The translations under genes and the position numbers were made by a program. From an uncultured Acetatifactor sp. (GTDB lineage: Bacteria; Bacillota; Clostridia; Lachnospirales; Lachnospiraceae), in NCBI GenBank assembly GCA_910578215.1, contig CAJTPH010000007.1, positions 48,356 to 112,355 on the forward strand: a stretch of 64,000 bases of DNA, given 5' to 3'. The notes under the pieces are model-generated. The model had not been told where the DNA came from and ran no database searches. It was given only the letters and a program-made list of their open reading frames with translations. Of the stretch, positions 22,796 to 31,308 are shown one piece after another; position 1 is the first letter of the stretch, and every line of letters begins with the position of its first letter.

Positions 22796-25576
22796 ATGAA
22801 GAAAAAACGTGGGAAAATGAACAGAATACTGGCAGTCCTGCTGGCGGGGCTGACGGCATGCGCGCCTGTGCCGGCAGCGCATGCCTCCGCGGGAACGCAG
22901 GACCCGGGCAGTACCGTGGGGGATGCCCCGCTGCGCCTGGCGGCGGAGGATTCGCAGTCCTTTTATTACATAGACGAGGACGATCTGAACGGGCTGGGGC
23001 TTACGGCCAGCGGCGACGATGTGTTTGGAGTTGCGGACGGCAAGGATACCAATGGAACCAGGCTGATACGGATCAACAAGGGAACGGTCACAAAGACCCT
23101 GAAGGAGCCCATTACCTCCGGCAAGGTGACTCTTGAGACGGTGGGCTATCAGAACAGCGCCATATTCGGCATCAAGATACTGGACGGCAAGGGCAACACC
23201 CTTATCAACTATTCCCAGCAGACCAGCGGAAACCTGAACATGTACAAGGGGGACGCCATCACCGGGACGGAAAATACCATCAAGCTGGCGTCCAAGGATG
23301 ACCTGAAGGTGAAAAACAGCTGGATAAAGGTGGTCACGGAGATCGACCTGGATCAATCCGGGAAGGAGGGCGTCCTGCAGTTTGTGATGACGGTGTCATA
23401 CAAGGAAGATTACACGGAAGGGGAATGGAAGGAGGCGGGCGTCTATACCCAGAAGGAGGCTTATGTGAGCCAGGGTGTGGCAAGCGGCTGCGCCACCGCG
23501 GATCTGAAGACCTTTGACGTGGGAGCGGTGCAGTTTGAATCTCAGGGAACCTCTTATGTGGACGATATACGCTTTGACGACGGAAACGGAATCAGCGGTA
23601 TTGTCACTTCTGAGAAGACGCTGCAGGAAATTAAGATCACCAGGCAGCCGGATGTGACGGAGTTCGCCCAGGGCTCGTCGGTGAACACCGCGGGGATGGA
23701 GCTTACCGGAATCTATACCGTGACCTATTCCGACAACAGGGCCCCGGAGACACAGGAATCCAGGATTACAAAATATGAGCTGGAGTATGATTTTTCGGAG
23801 ATAAAGGAAGCCGTGCCGGTTACCGTCAGGGTAAAGGAGGGCGGTCAGGAGTTTACCGCTTCTTATCAGGTACGGGTGGTGCCAAAGCCCGACAGCTCTT
23901 ATGTGACCTTCGGCTATACGGACGAGGGAAGCGTGGGTCCTGTGGGCTTTAACGGGAATAATATAACCGTGGCGGGCGGCGATGTGGCAGGCAATGCTGG
24001 CAGCAAGCTCAAGGTTGATAAGGGTACTGCCGTGAAGACCCTGACAGATCCCATCACATCGGGAACCGTGCACTTCGAGACTAAGTTTCTGACCAAGGCT
24101 ACCAGCGGGGCATCCCTTTTTCTGCGCATCTTAAACAGCGAGGGTCATCCCATGGTGGAGATCGCACAGTACGGAAGCTCCAACCTGAACCTCTATCTGG
24201 ATAAGGCCACCAGCGGGGATTTTGCGGAGCGCTTTGGAGGGCTGCCCACAAATACCTGGGCAAGGGTTACGATAGACATCGATCTTGACAGGTCTAACGA
24301 GACGGGACAGCTGGCGTTTGACGCGGCGGTGTGGACTACGGAGGACTATGCGGGAGGCAGCTGGACGAAATTTGCGGAGTTTGACCAGAATGCATACATA
24401 AACGGCAGCGGCACGGTGCACAGCGCAAACGGCTCCGCCTCCACCAGGGCGTCGAGGTTTGATGTGGCAGCGGTGGAGCTGCAGAACGCGGGCAGCGCCG
24501 CCAACTATTATGACGACATGTTTTTTGAGGCCATAGACGCCAGCGTCAAAAAGGAGCTGGCGGAATTAAAGATTGTCAGGCCTGCCTCCAAGACGGTGTA
24601 TTATGTGGGCGACAGCGCCAATACGGACGGATTGGTCCTGAGCGGCGTTTATATCTATCAATTTCCAAACGGGACCACCGACCGGGTGGAAACGGAGGTG
24701 ACAAAGTATACGGTCTCCTTTGACAATACCGTGCCGGGAGAGAACGTTCCTGTCACCGTCAGCGCGGACGGAAGGACGGTGTCATATACCGTCACCGTTC
24801 TGGAGAATACGCGGCTGGACGGTATCGAGGAGTACCTTGTAGGCTATGTGGGCAACCGCCTGGTGACACTGGACGGGAAAAATACGGTGCATGTGAACAA
24901 GCGGCAGATTCTGCTTCCCGCTCAGGACGAGAAGGGAGACACCCTTGAGTGGGAGGTGGCTTCCGGGCAGGCAAACGCAGGTGTGGCGGAAAATATTCTG
25001 ACGGTAATACCCTCGGCAGAGGCGTCCGTGGAGATAGAGCTGAAGGTGACTTTGCATGCCGTGAATGAGGACGGGGACGAGCTTGTGCTCAGCAGGCCCG
25101 TCAGGGTTGCCGTCCCTAAGGAAAGCGGCAAGGCGGCGGACGACAGCCTGGCCACGGAGGAATCCATGAAAAACGCCGTCAAGGCCATGTATGAGAGGGG
25201 CTTGTTTGACGGGCAGAAGGACCTGAAGGATGTGGATTCCGTCATGGCAAGCCTGGACAGGGCTGTTACCACCGAGGAAATGGCGGTGATATTGGTTAAT
25301 CTGTTCGGCATCGACACTACCTATACGGATGTCAGGATCAGCCGCGGGGACGTCAGGGACGACGCCTGGTACAGCAAGCATGTAAAGGCGGCATTTCAGC
25401 TGAGCGTGGAGACCCGGGACAGCCGTGAGGGAAAAGAAAATTACGGAATCGGCAAGGGGATGAGCAAGGCAAACCTTCTTTATATGATCCACAGGATTGT
25501 AATGGTGGACCAGACAACGCTGCCTTCCGACTATGAGGACCGCATTTCTGTGGATGTTCGGAGTCAGGCGCAGTAA
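22796..25576 (+). CDS. Secreted two-repeat surface protein with Ig-like and SLH-like domains
   Basis: A 926-residue exported protein. The signal peptide (basic start, RILAVLLAGLTACAPVPA core, cleavage near AHA-SA) is followed by two copies of a beta-sandwich module at about 50-270 and 365-595. Both share 'KGT.TKTL..PITSG.V..ET', 'NLN.Y', 'EIDLD/DIDLD', 'TFDV/RFDV GAVQ/AVEL' and 'Y.DD..F'. Each is followed by a bacterial Ig-like (Big_3-type) segment with a paired '...DGL.LSGVY' pattern. The C-terminal ~140 residues resemble degenerate S-layer-homology repeats (AVTTEEMAVILVNLFGI, AWYSKHVKAAFQLSV), which would hold it to the wall. It lies 55 nt upstream of a pectate lyase and may be a carbohydrate-binding scaffold for it. 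No catalytic motif is recognised. Confidence 0.75.
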   Translation: MKKKRGKMNRILAVLLAGLTACAPVPAAHASAGTQDPGSTVGDAPLRLAAEDSQSFYYIDEDDLNGLGLTASGDDVFGVADGKDTNGTRLIRINKGTVTKTLKEPITSGKVTLETVGYQNSAIFGIKILDGKGNTLINYSQQTSGNLNMYKGDAITGTENTIKLASKDDLKVKNSWIKVVTEIDLDQSGKEGVLQFVMTVSYKEDYTEGEWKEAGVYTQKEAYVSQGVASGCATADLKTFDVGAVQFESQGTSYVDDIRFDDGNGISGIVTSEKTLQEIKITRQPDVTEFAQGSSVNTAGMELTGIYTVTYSDNRAPETQESRITKYELEYDFSEIKEAVPVTVRVKEGGQEFTASYQVRVVPKPDSSYVTFGYTDEGSVGPVGFNGNNITVAGGDVAGNAGSKLKVDKGTAVKTLTDPITSGTVHFETKFLTKATSGASLFLRILNSEGHPMVEIAQYGSSNLNLYLDKATSGDFAERFGGLPTNTWARVTIDIDLDRSNETGQLAFDAAVWTTEDYAGGSWTKFAEFDQNAYINGSGTVHSANGSASTRASRFDVAAVELQNAGSAANYYDDMFFEAIDASVKKELAELKIVRPASKTVYYVGDSANTDGLVLSGVYIYQFPNGTTDRVETEVTKYTVSFDNTVPGENVPVTVSADGRTVSYTVTVLENTRLDGIEEYLVGYVGNRLVTLDGKNTVHVNKRQILLPAQDEKGDTLEWEVASGQANAGVAENILTVIPSAEASVEIELKVTLHAVNEDGDELVLSRPVRVAVPKESGKAADDSLATEESMKNAVKAMYERGLFDGQKDLKDVDSVMASLDRAVTTEEMAVILVNLFGIDTTYTDVRISRGDVRDDAWYSKHVKAAFQLSVETRDSREGKENYGIGKGMSKANLLYMIHRIVMVDQTTLPSDYEDRISVDVRSQAQ

Positions 25577-25631
25577 TTTTACGCTTTTTAATTGCAGAGA
25601 AACCAGTGCTTACGAAAGGGGCGTATTTATA

Positions 25632-28436
25632 ATGAAATATAAAAAAATTATGGCGGCGGCATTGTGTGCCGCAATGCTGTCGGGCACGGCGATGACGACG
25701 AATGCGGAGATGAAGTATGAAGCGGGCCTGCCGGCGCAGCCGGATTCCTCCGACCAGCTTGTGGAAAATCTTCCTCCGCTGTCAGACCTCCCTGCGTTTC
25801 CAGGAGCGGAGGGCTATGCGGAATTTGTGACCGGCGGAAGGGGCGGAAAGGTAATACATGTCACCAATTTAAACACGTCGGGAGAGGGCTCGCTTGCCGC
25901 GGCGCTGCACAACGGCGGTAAGACGGATGAGCCGAGAATCATCGTCTTTGACGTGTCAGGCTCCATCTGGCTGGATAAGACGGTGGCATATAAGAAAAGC
26001 ATTAAAAACGTGACTATAGCCGGGCAGACGGCGCCCGGGGAGGGCATTACCCTGACAGGGGAGAATTTTTACCTGAATGCCTCCGAAAATGTGATTATCC
26101 GTTATGTCCATTTCAGGCACGGGCAGGCGGAGGCCAAGGACGATTCCTTCTATGTCCAGGGCAGCAGGTATATCATGATCGATCACTGCTCCTTCACCTA
26201 CGGAAGCGACGAGGACTGCTCCGCGAGGCAGAGCAATAACCTGACGATACAGTGGTCTATCATAAGCGACGGCGTCAGGACCCATTCCATGGGCGGACTG
26301 CAGGAGTGGAACTCGGAAACCATACACCACTGCCTTTGGGGCAATCAGAACGACAGAAATCCCAAGGCGAAGGGTATTATGGATTTTACCAACAATGTGG
26401 TATATAACTGGGGAGATTATCCCTTCGTGGCAGGGGGAAATTCCGGCGGCCAGGGCTGGGGAAATGTGGTCAACAACTATTTTATCGCGGGGCTGGACAC
26501 AAAAAATCCGGACCGTACCGTTGTCAGGAGCAACGGGAAGTATTTCCTTTATCTGGGGGGAAATCTTCTGGACTCCAACAAGAACGGAGTGCTGGACGGC
26601 GTGAACACGGGCGTGGATATGATAGCGCCGGGCTCCGAATCCGGAAGCAACTATCCCGAACGCTTTACCTTTCCCAATGATTACACGATTCCGCTGGTTC
26701 TGATCAAGAACCGCATGAATATGCCGTCCCTGAACCATGTGGACAGCGCGGAGGAGGCCTACGCAAAGGTGATGGAGTTTGCCGGGGCGTCCCTCTATCA
26801 CGGGCAGGACGGCAGGACCGTTCTGCAGCACGATGCGGTGGACACGCAGATCCTGGAGGGCGTAAGGAATCAGACAGGCAGGATACTGCTGAACAATGCC
26901 GAGAGCCATGACGAAAACGGCGTAAGGTTCGACCAGGCTTATCTGAACAGCCGTCCTCAGATAGACGTCAACGATCCGGCTTCGGAGTGGTACCGCCCGG
27001 ACTCGGACCAGGACGGAATGCCTGACGCATGGGAGACGGCGCATGGGTTAGACCCCAACGACCCGGAGGACAGGAACAAGACCGCGCCCTCGGGATATAC
27101 GTGGATAGAGGAGTATTTAAATGAGCTGGCGGCGCCCGGCTTCCCGGACGAAAATTATTCGGGAGCGGCACAGCTTGCCCAGGAGTCCGGCAGAAAGGAG
27201 CGTTCCTATGTGCTCCGGCTGGAAAATTATAAGGGTGAGACCGTAGAGCTTGAGGGCATATACGGCGAGAATCAGATTCTGGTGCCCTTTGCGCCCGTGG
27301 CGGAATATCTGGGCTACAGGATGCTTGCGGTGACGGAGAACGTTGTGACCGTGGAATACCCCTTCAAGGCGGCAAGCGGGCTTTTGAACCTGGATGTAAC
27401 CGAGGGTGTGCATACCCTGAAGGCGGGGGACCGGGTCTATGAATTCTCAAGCTGGACCAATCCGGGCGAGGAGGTCAGAAGTCATAACGGAATGCTTTAT
27501 GTGCCGGTGAACTGGATTGCCCTTGGAATGGGGGCGGTTTACGAGCAGACGGTGGGCGGCGATAATGTGGGCTATATTACCGTTCAGGATGCGGAAGGCT
27601 ACAAGAGCTGGCATAATGACGGCGGAGTCCGCAATGCGAGAAAGGTTGCGGCTCCCGCCATGGTAATACAGGCGGTACAGGCGGATGAGGAAGCCACGGC
27701 AGACGGCTTTCATATTCTGTTTGACAAGGAGGCAGCGCTTGCGGACGGCTCCGCCGTTGTCACCATTACCGCAGGCAAAAAAGAGTACACGGCAAAGGCG
27801 GAGGACGGAAATATCTGGGGCTCCCGGAAGGTTGCGGAATTTAAGTACGGCGATTTCAAGGGGGCAGACGGCAAGGCTTTCAGTGCGGACGGTGTGCAGG
27901 AATATACGGTAAAGATCGGCGCGGGCGCTTTTGCGGATAATTACAAGAGCGATTATAAAAATGAGGAGGCAGTGCTCTCCGTGGACCTGGCCGCGCAGGC
28001 AGGAGAGAGGGAGAAGGCGCAGGAAGCCGCGCTGGCACAGTCCGGACAGCCTGGGGCAGACGGCGGCAGCGGCCCGGAGGAGAGCGCCTATGTCCCTGAC
28101 AGCGGGGAGGAGCTGACGGTAGCCGAGGCCCTCAAGATAACCTACAGGCTGCTTTCCGTCAAGGAGATCAACGCCGTTACCTCCGATCAGATCAACTTCG
28201 ACGGGGAAGGGACGGCTGACCCTTCATCCGGCTCCGCCCCATCGCCTGGGCCTGACAAGGAGGCAGACGAAGGAAACAGCGGGGAGAGCGTTCCCGCATC
28301 CGGGGATGCGGAAGCTCGGCCAGGCAGTCTCGCTTGGGTCTGGGCAGCGGCAGGCATCGTTCTGGCAGCCGCGGCGGTGTTTGTGTTCCTGATGCTTCGC
28401 GGAAAGGATAAGGGCGGAAAAAAAGACAAAAACTAA
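25632..28436 (+). CDS. Membrane-anchored pectate lyase
   Basis: A 934-residue surface enzyme that cleaves polygalacturonate by beta-elimination. A signal peptide (residues 1-25) precedes a right-handed beta-helix with the Pel-type start FPGAEGYAEFVTGGRGGKVIHVTNL. EPRIIVFDVSGSIWL, VTIAGQTAPG, NVIIRYVHFRHG, YIMIDHCSFTYGSDED and SNNLTIQWSIISD follow. A Ca-binding-like DSDQDGMPDAWETAHGLDP ends the catalytic part (about 425-445). Next come a copper-amine-oxidase-N-like stalk domain (about 510-630), a beta domain, a Pro/Gly/Ser linker and one C-terminal TM helix (WVWAAAGIVLAAAAVFVFLM) with a Lys-rich tail. The ATG 25632 gives a proper signal peptide with AAAGGGG upstream. It is probably in one unit with the preceding repeat protein. 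Confidence 0.88.
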   Translation: MKYKKIMAAALCAAMLSGTAMTTNAEMKYEAGLPAQPDSSDQLVENLPPLSDLPAFPGAEGYAEFVTGGRGGKVIHVTNLNTSGEGSLAAALHNGGKTDEPRIIVFDVSGSIWLDKTVAYKKSIKNVTIAGQTAPGEGITLTGENFYLNASENVIIRYVHFRHGQAEAKDDSFYVQGSRYIMIDHCSFTYGSDEDCSARQSNNLTIQWSIISDGVRTHSMGGLQEWNSETIHHCLWGNQNDRNPKAKGIMDFTNNVVYNWGDYPFVAGGNSGGQGWGNVVNNYFIAGLDTKNPDRTVVRSNGKYFLYLGGNLLDSNKNGVLDGVNTGVDMIAPGSESGSNYPERFTFPNDYTIPLVLIKNRMNMPSLNHVDSAEEAYAKVMEFAGASLYHGQDGRTVLQHDAVDTQILEGVRNQTGRILLNNAESHDENGVRFDQAYLNSRPQIDVNDPASEWYRPDSDQDGMPDAWETAHGLDPNDPEDRNKTAPSGYTWIEEYLNELAAPGFPDENYSGAAQLAQESGRKERSYVLRLENYKGETVELEGIYGENQILVPFAPVAEYLGYRMLAVTENVVTVEYPFKAASGLLNLDVTEGVHTLKAGDRVYEFSSWTNPGEEVRSHNGMLYVPVNWIALGMGAVYEQTVGGDNVGYITVQDAEGYKSWHNDGGVRNARKVAAPAMVIQAVQADEEATADGFHILFDKEAALADGSAVVTITAGKKEYTAKAEDGNIWGSRKVAEFKYGDFKGADGKAFSADGVQEYTVKIGAGAFADNYKSDYKNEEAVLSVDLAAQAGEREKAQEAALAQSGQPGADGGSGPEESAYVPDSGEELTVAEALKITYRLLSVKEINAVTSDQINFDGEGTADPSSGSAPSPGPDKEADEGNSGESVPASGDAEARPGSLAWVWAAAGIVLAAAAVFVFLMLRGKDKGGKKDKN

Positions 28437-28475
28437 AATAAATTAAAAGATAAACAATTTTTCTTCGGATAGATA

Positions 28476-28504
28476 TTGCAAACTTTTAAGAAAATGGTTA
28501 CAAT
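28476..28504 (+). promoter_or_regulatory. Sigma-A promoter for adk-map-KOW-infA
   Basis: TTGCAA and TACAAT are 17 nt apart, 80 nt upstream of adk. It shows that this ribosomal-operon fragment has its own promoter. Confidence 0.65.
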
Positions 28505-28584
28505 GGCAGTGGAGTATGTGAATGCGCGCAGCTCGCTGCCTTTGTATTATGTGTCGGAGCCGCGCGGAAACGAGGTAAATTTGA

Positions 28585-29226
28585 ATGAAGATTATAATGT
28601 TAGGCGCGCCCGGGGCCGGAAAAGGGACGCAGGCGAAGCTGATCGCGGATAAGTACGGCATACCGCATATTTCCACAGGAGACATTTTCCGCGCAAATAT
28701 CAAAAACGGTACGGAGCTTGGCATGAAGGCTAAGAGCTTTATGGATAAGGGTGAGCTTGTCCCCGACGGGCTGACGGTCAGCATGCTTCTTGACAGGGTT
28801 GGGCAGCCGGACTGTAAGGACGGCTATGTGCTGGACGGCTTTCCGCGGACGATTCCCCAGGCGGAGGAGCTGGACAGGGCGCTGTCCGAGAGGGACGAAA
28901 GGATTGACTTTGCAGTGGATGTGGATGTACCCGACGAGAATATTGTAAACAGGATGTCGGGAAGGCGCGCCTGCCTGAAATGCGGCGCAACATACCACCT
29001 GGAGCATATTCCACCCAAAAATGAGGGGCTCTGCGACTCATGCGGCAGCGGGCTTGTGCTTCGGGACGACGACAAGGCGGAGACTGTTCTGAAGCGTCTG
29101 CAGGTATATCACGACCAGACCCAGCCCCTGATAGAATTCTACACCCGCAAGGGAATTTTGAAGACCGTGGACGGCACTCAGGATATGAAGGATGTCTTTG
29201 CGGCGATCACAGGGATATTGGGGTGA
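28585..29226 (+). CDS. adk: Adenylate kinase
   Basis: Balances ATP, ADP and AMP. The 213-residue long-type enzyme has GAPGAGKGTQAKLI (P-loop), STGDIFRANI (AMP site), DGFPRTIPQAE, and RMSGRRACLKCGATYH. Four LID Cys (CLKC and CDSC) bind structural zinc as in Gram-positive Adk. It normally follows secY in the spc ribosomal-protein operon; here a pectate lyase gene and its own promoter lie upstream. The next gene, map, starts 4 nt after its stop. Confidence 0.97.
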   Translation: MKIIMLGAPGAGKGTQAKLIADKYGIPHISTGDIFRANIKNGTELGMKAKSFMDKGELVPDGLTVSMLLDRVGQPDCKDGYVLDGFPRTIPQAEELDRALSERDERIDFAVDVDVPDENIVNRMSGRRACLKCGATYHLEHIPPKNEGLCDSCGSGLVLRDDDKAETVLKRLQVYHDQTQPLIEFYTRKGILKTVDGTQDMKDVFAAITGILG

Positions 29227-29230
29227 GGAC

Positions 29231-29983
29231 ATGAGCATAATCATTAAAACGGAGCAGGAGATCGAGCTGATCAGGGAGTCCTGCAGGCTGCTGGCAATTG
29301 TGCATAAGGAGCTGGAGGAATTTGTGCGTCCCGGCATATCCACCAAGGATATCGATATCATGGGGGATCAGCTGATACGCAAGCTGGGCGGCATCCCTAA
29401 TTTCCTGCATTATAACGGTTATCCGGCGAGTATCTGTGTGTCGGTAAACGACGAGGTGGTACACGGCATTCCAAACAAGCACCGCATTCTGCAGGAGGGC
29501 GATATCGTCAGCCTGGATGCGGGGATGATTTACAAGGGCTATCATTCCGACGCGGCCAGGACCCATGCCGTAGGTCAGATCAGCCTGGAGGCCAGGAGGC
29601 TGATCGACGCCACAAGGCAGAGCTTTTTTGAAGGTATAAAGATGGCAAGGGCGGGCAATCATCTGTTTGATATTTCAAATGCCATAGCGGCGTATATAAA
29701 GCCCTTCGGCTACGGCATTGTGCGGGATCTGGTGGGGCACGGCGTGGGCACCAGGCTTCACGAGGACCCGCAGATACCCAATTTTGCCCAGGCGCGCAGA
29801 GGTCCCAGGCTGCGCGCAGGTATGACGCTGGCCATCGAGCCCATGATTAACATGGGCAGGGCTGACGTGGAGTGGGAGAATGACGATTGGACGGTGGTGA
29901 CAGAGGACGGCTCTCTGTCCGCACATTACGAAAACACCATTCTCATTACGGAGGGCGAGCCGGAAATACTGACCCTGTACTAG
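29231..29983 (+). CDS. map: Methionine aminopeptidase, type I
   Basis: Removes the initiator Met from nascent proteins, using two metal ions. The ligands are seen in SLDAGMIYKGYHSDAARTHA (two Asp), GHGVGTRLHEDPQIPN (His), LAIEPMI (Glu) and YENTILITEGEPEIL. The 250-residue length is that of the short type Ia enzyme without N-terminal zinc domain. ATG 29231 is chosen for GGTGAGG just upstream; the open frame back to 29192 overlaps adk. A 104-nt spacer without a terminator leads to the KOW gene. Confidence 0.97.
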   Translation: MSIIIKTEQEIELIRESCRLLAIVHKELEEFVRPGISTKDIDIMGDQLIRKLGGIPNFLHYNGYPASICVSVNDEVVHGIPNKHRILQEGDIVSLDAGMIYKGYHSDAARTHAVGQISLEARRLIDATRQSFFEGIKMARAGNHLFDISNAIAAYIKPFGYGIVRDLVGHGVGTRLHEDPQIPNFAQARRGPRLRAGMTLAIEPMINMGRADVEWENDDWTVVTEDGSLSAHYENTILITEGEPEILTLY

Positions 29984-30087
29984 TGTGCCGGCTGTGCGGC
30001 ATTGGCAGACAACGGGTCTGATTATAAGCCGGAAAGAGCACAGGGACAGGTTTGCGGCAGAAATAAAATTTTGGCAGGGCGTAGGAT

Positions 30088-30348
30088 ATGATTGGACAGT
30101 TGGCAATATCAAAGGCGGGGCATGACAAGGATGCGCTCTATGTGGTGGTGAGGCAGGAGGGGGACTTTGTGTATTTGTGCGACGGCCGGCTGAAAACCCC
30201 CGAAAAACCTAAGAAAAAGCGTCTGAAGCATGTGCAGCCCGTAAACCGCAGGGTGGACGGCGGCTTGTTAAGGAAGCTTCAAAGCGGCGAAAAGGTGTAT
30301 GCGGAAGAAATAAAGTATGCGCTGAAGCAATATGGCAATAAAAAGTAA
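30088..30348 (+). CDS. KOW-domain RNA-binding protein (L14e/L27e-like)
   Basis: A small basic protein of 86 residues starts with a KOW-like beta strand pair (GQLAISKAGHDKDALYVVVRQ, then VYLCDGRLKTPEKPKKKRLKH). It ends in a basic helical tail. Such proteins lie between map and infA in many Clostridia and are thought to bind RNA or ribosomes; the function is not established. It is 15 nt upstream of infA, so they are translated from one message. Confidence 0.8.
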   Translation: MIGQLAISKAGHDKDALYVVVRQEGDFVYLCDGRLKTPEKPKKKRLKHVQPVNRRVDGGLLRKLQSGEKVYAEEIKYALKQYGNKK

Positions 30349-30363
30349 ACGTGGAGGAAAAGT

Positions 30364-30582
30364 ATGTCTAAAAGCGATGTGATCGAAATTGAGGGAACAG
30401 TGGTGGAGAAGCTGCCCAATACAATGTTTCAGGTAGAGCTGGAGAACGGGCACCGTGTGCTTGCGCATATCAGCGGGAAGCTTCGCCAGAACTTCATCCG
30501 TATTCTGCCCGGAGACAGGGTGACTCTGGAGCTGTCGCCCTATGACCTGAGCAAGGGGCGTATTATCTGGAGAGATAAATAG
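30364..30582 (+). CDS. infA: Translation initiation factor IF-1
   Basis: A 72-residue OB-fold protein that binds the ribosomal A site during initiation. MSKSDVIEIEGTVVEKLPN, FQVELENGHRVLAHISGKLR, and RILPGDRVTLELSPYDLSKGRI are nearly invariant. GTGGAGG lies upstream. In most Firmicutes rpmJ, rpsM, rpsK, rpsD and rpoA follow. Here the transcript ends in a terminator 60 nt downstream and a MarR gene follows. Confidence 0.98.
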   Translation: MSKSDVIEIEGTVVEKLPNTMFQVELENGHRVLAHISGKLRQNFIRILPGDRVTLELSPYDLSKGRIIWRDK

Positions 30583-30642
30583 CAGGCGGCAGGCGCCTTT
30601 GTCAGGCTGGATGACATTGTGCGTCGCCGGGACCTTGAAAGC

Positions 30643-30687
30643 GGAGGATTACCGGAACCTTGGTTCGGGGGATTCCTCTGTTTTTTT
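30643..30687 (+). terminator. Intrinsic terminator after infA
   Basis: GGAGGATTACCGGAACC pairs with GGTTCGGGGGATTCCTC around a two-to-four base loop, followed by TGTTTTTTT. Confidence 0.85.
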
Positions 30688-30749
30688 ATGCCTTTTTATT
30701 CCTGCGGGATCTTTGATTGTCTAAGGCAAATCTGCCGGAAGAAATTTCC

Positions 30750-30778
30750 TTGACTATAGTACGAATTCGTACTATACT
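30750..30778 (+). promoter_or_regulatory. MarR promoter with a perfect 22-bp palindrome between -35 and -10
   Basis: TTGACT and TATACT have a 17-nt spacer. Bases 30755-30776 form a perfect palindrome whose left half is TATAGTACGAA and right half its exact complement. It covers the whole spacer and enters the -10. A bound repressor would exclude RNA polymerase, as in MarR autoregulation. Confidence 0.85.
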
Positions 30779-30849
30779 GACATGTATGGATTTGCATTGA
30801 TAGCCGGGCAGGCAATCGGAGATAATAGTGGCTGGGGGAAGGGATTTTT

Positions 30850-31308
30850 ATGGAACGTTACAGGGAAAAAATACGGCGCATTATGATTTGCGTCAACGTG
30901 ATCGACGGCATCTATGACAGCATCGCAAAAAAGACGGGGGTAAAGGAGAGCATTCTGACCCTTTTGTATGCGCTGGATGACGGGGCTGCCCATTCCCAGA
31001 AGGAAATATGCGAGGAGTGGTTTATACCCAAAACCACGCTGAATACCGTCATAAGGGAGTTTGTGGAAAAGGGGTATGTGACGCTGAATGCCGGCTGGCG
31101 GGGAAACGGGAAGGAAAAGCAGGTTTGCCTCACGGAAGCGGGCAGAATTTTTGCGCGGGATATTCTCAACCGGGTGTATGATCTGGAACAACGGGCAATG
31201 GAAAAGGCGTTACCCAGGCTGTCCGACGATTTTGTCGGTGAGCTTGGATGTTTTACCGCCTGTCTTAAGAATGAGGCGGAAAGGTTTGGAGAAGGGAGGA
31301 ATATCTGA
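30850..31308 (+). CDS. MarR-family transcriptional repressor
   Basis: A 152-residue winged-helix dimer. Residues 30-95 hold the DNA-binding part: ILTLLYALDDGAAHSQKEICEEWFIPKTTLNTVIREFVEKGYV, with a wing at GNGKEKQVCLTEAG. The N- and C-terminal helices would dimerise. The promoter palindrome 70 nt upstream is the natural operator. The stop shares a base with the start of the Eis-like acetyltransferase gene, so repressor and enzyme are co-expressed. Inducer unknown. Peroxidase genes follow further downstream, which makes a redox or toxic-compound signal plausible. Confidence 0.9.
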   Translation: MERYREKIRRIMICVNVIDGIYDSIAKKTGVKESILTLLYALDDGAAHSQKEICEEWFIPKTTLNTVIREFVEKGYVTLNAGWRGNGKEKQVCLTEAGRIFARDILNRVYDLEQRAMEKALPRLSDDFVGELGCFTACLKNEAERFGEGRNI

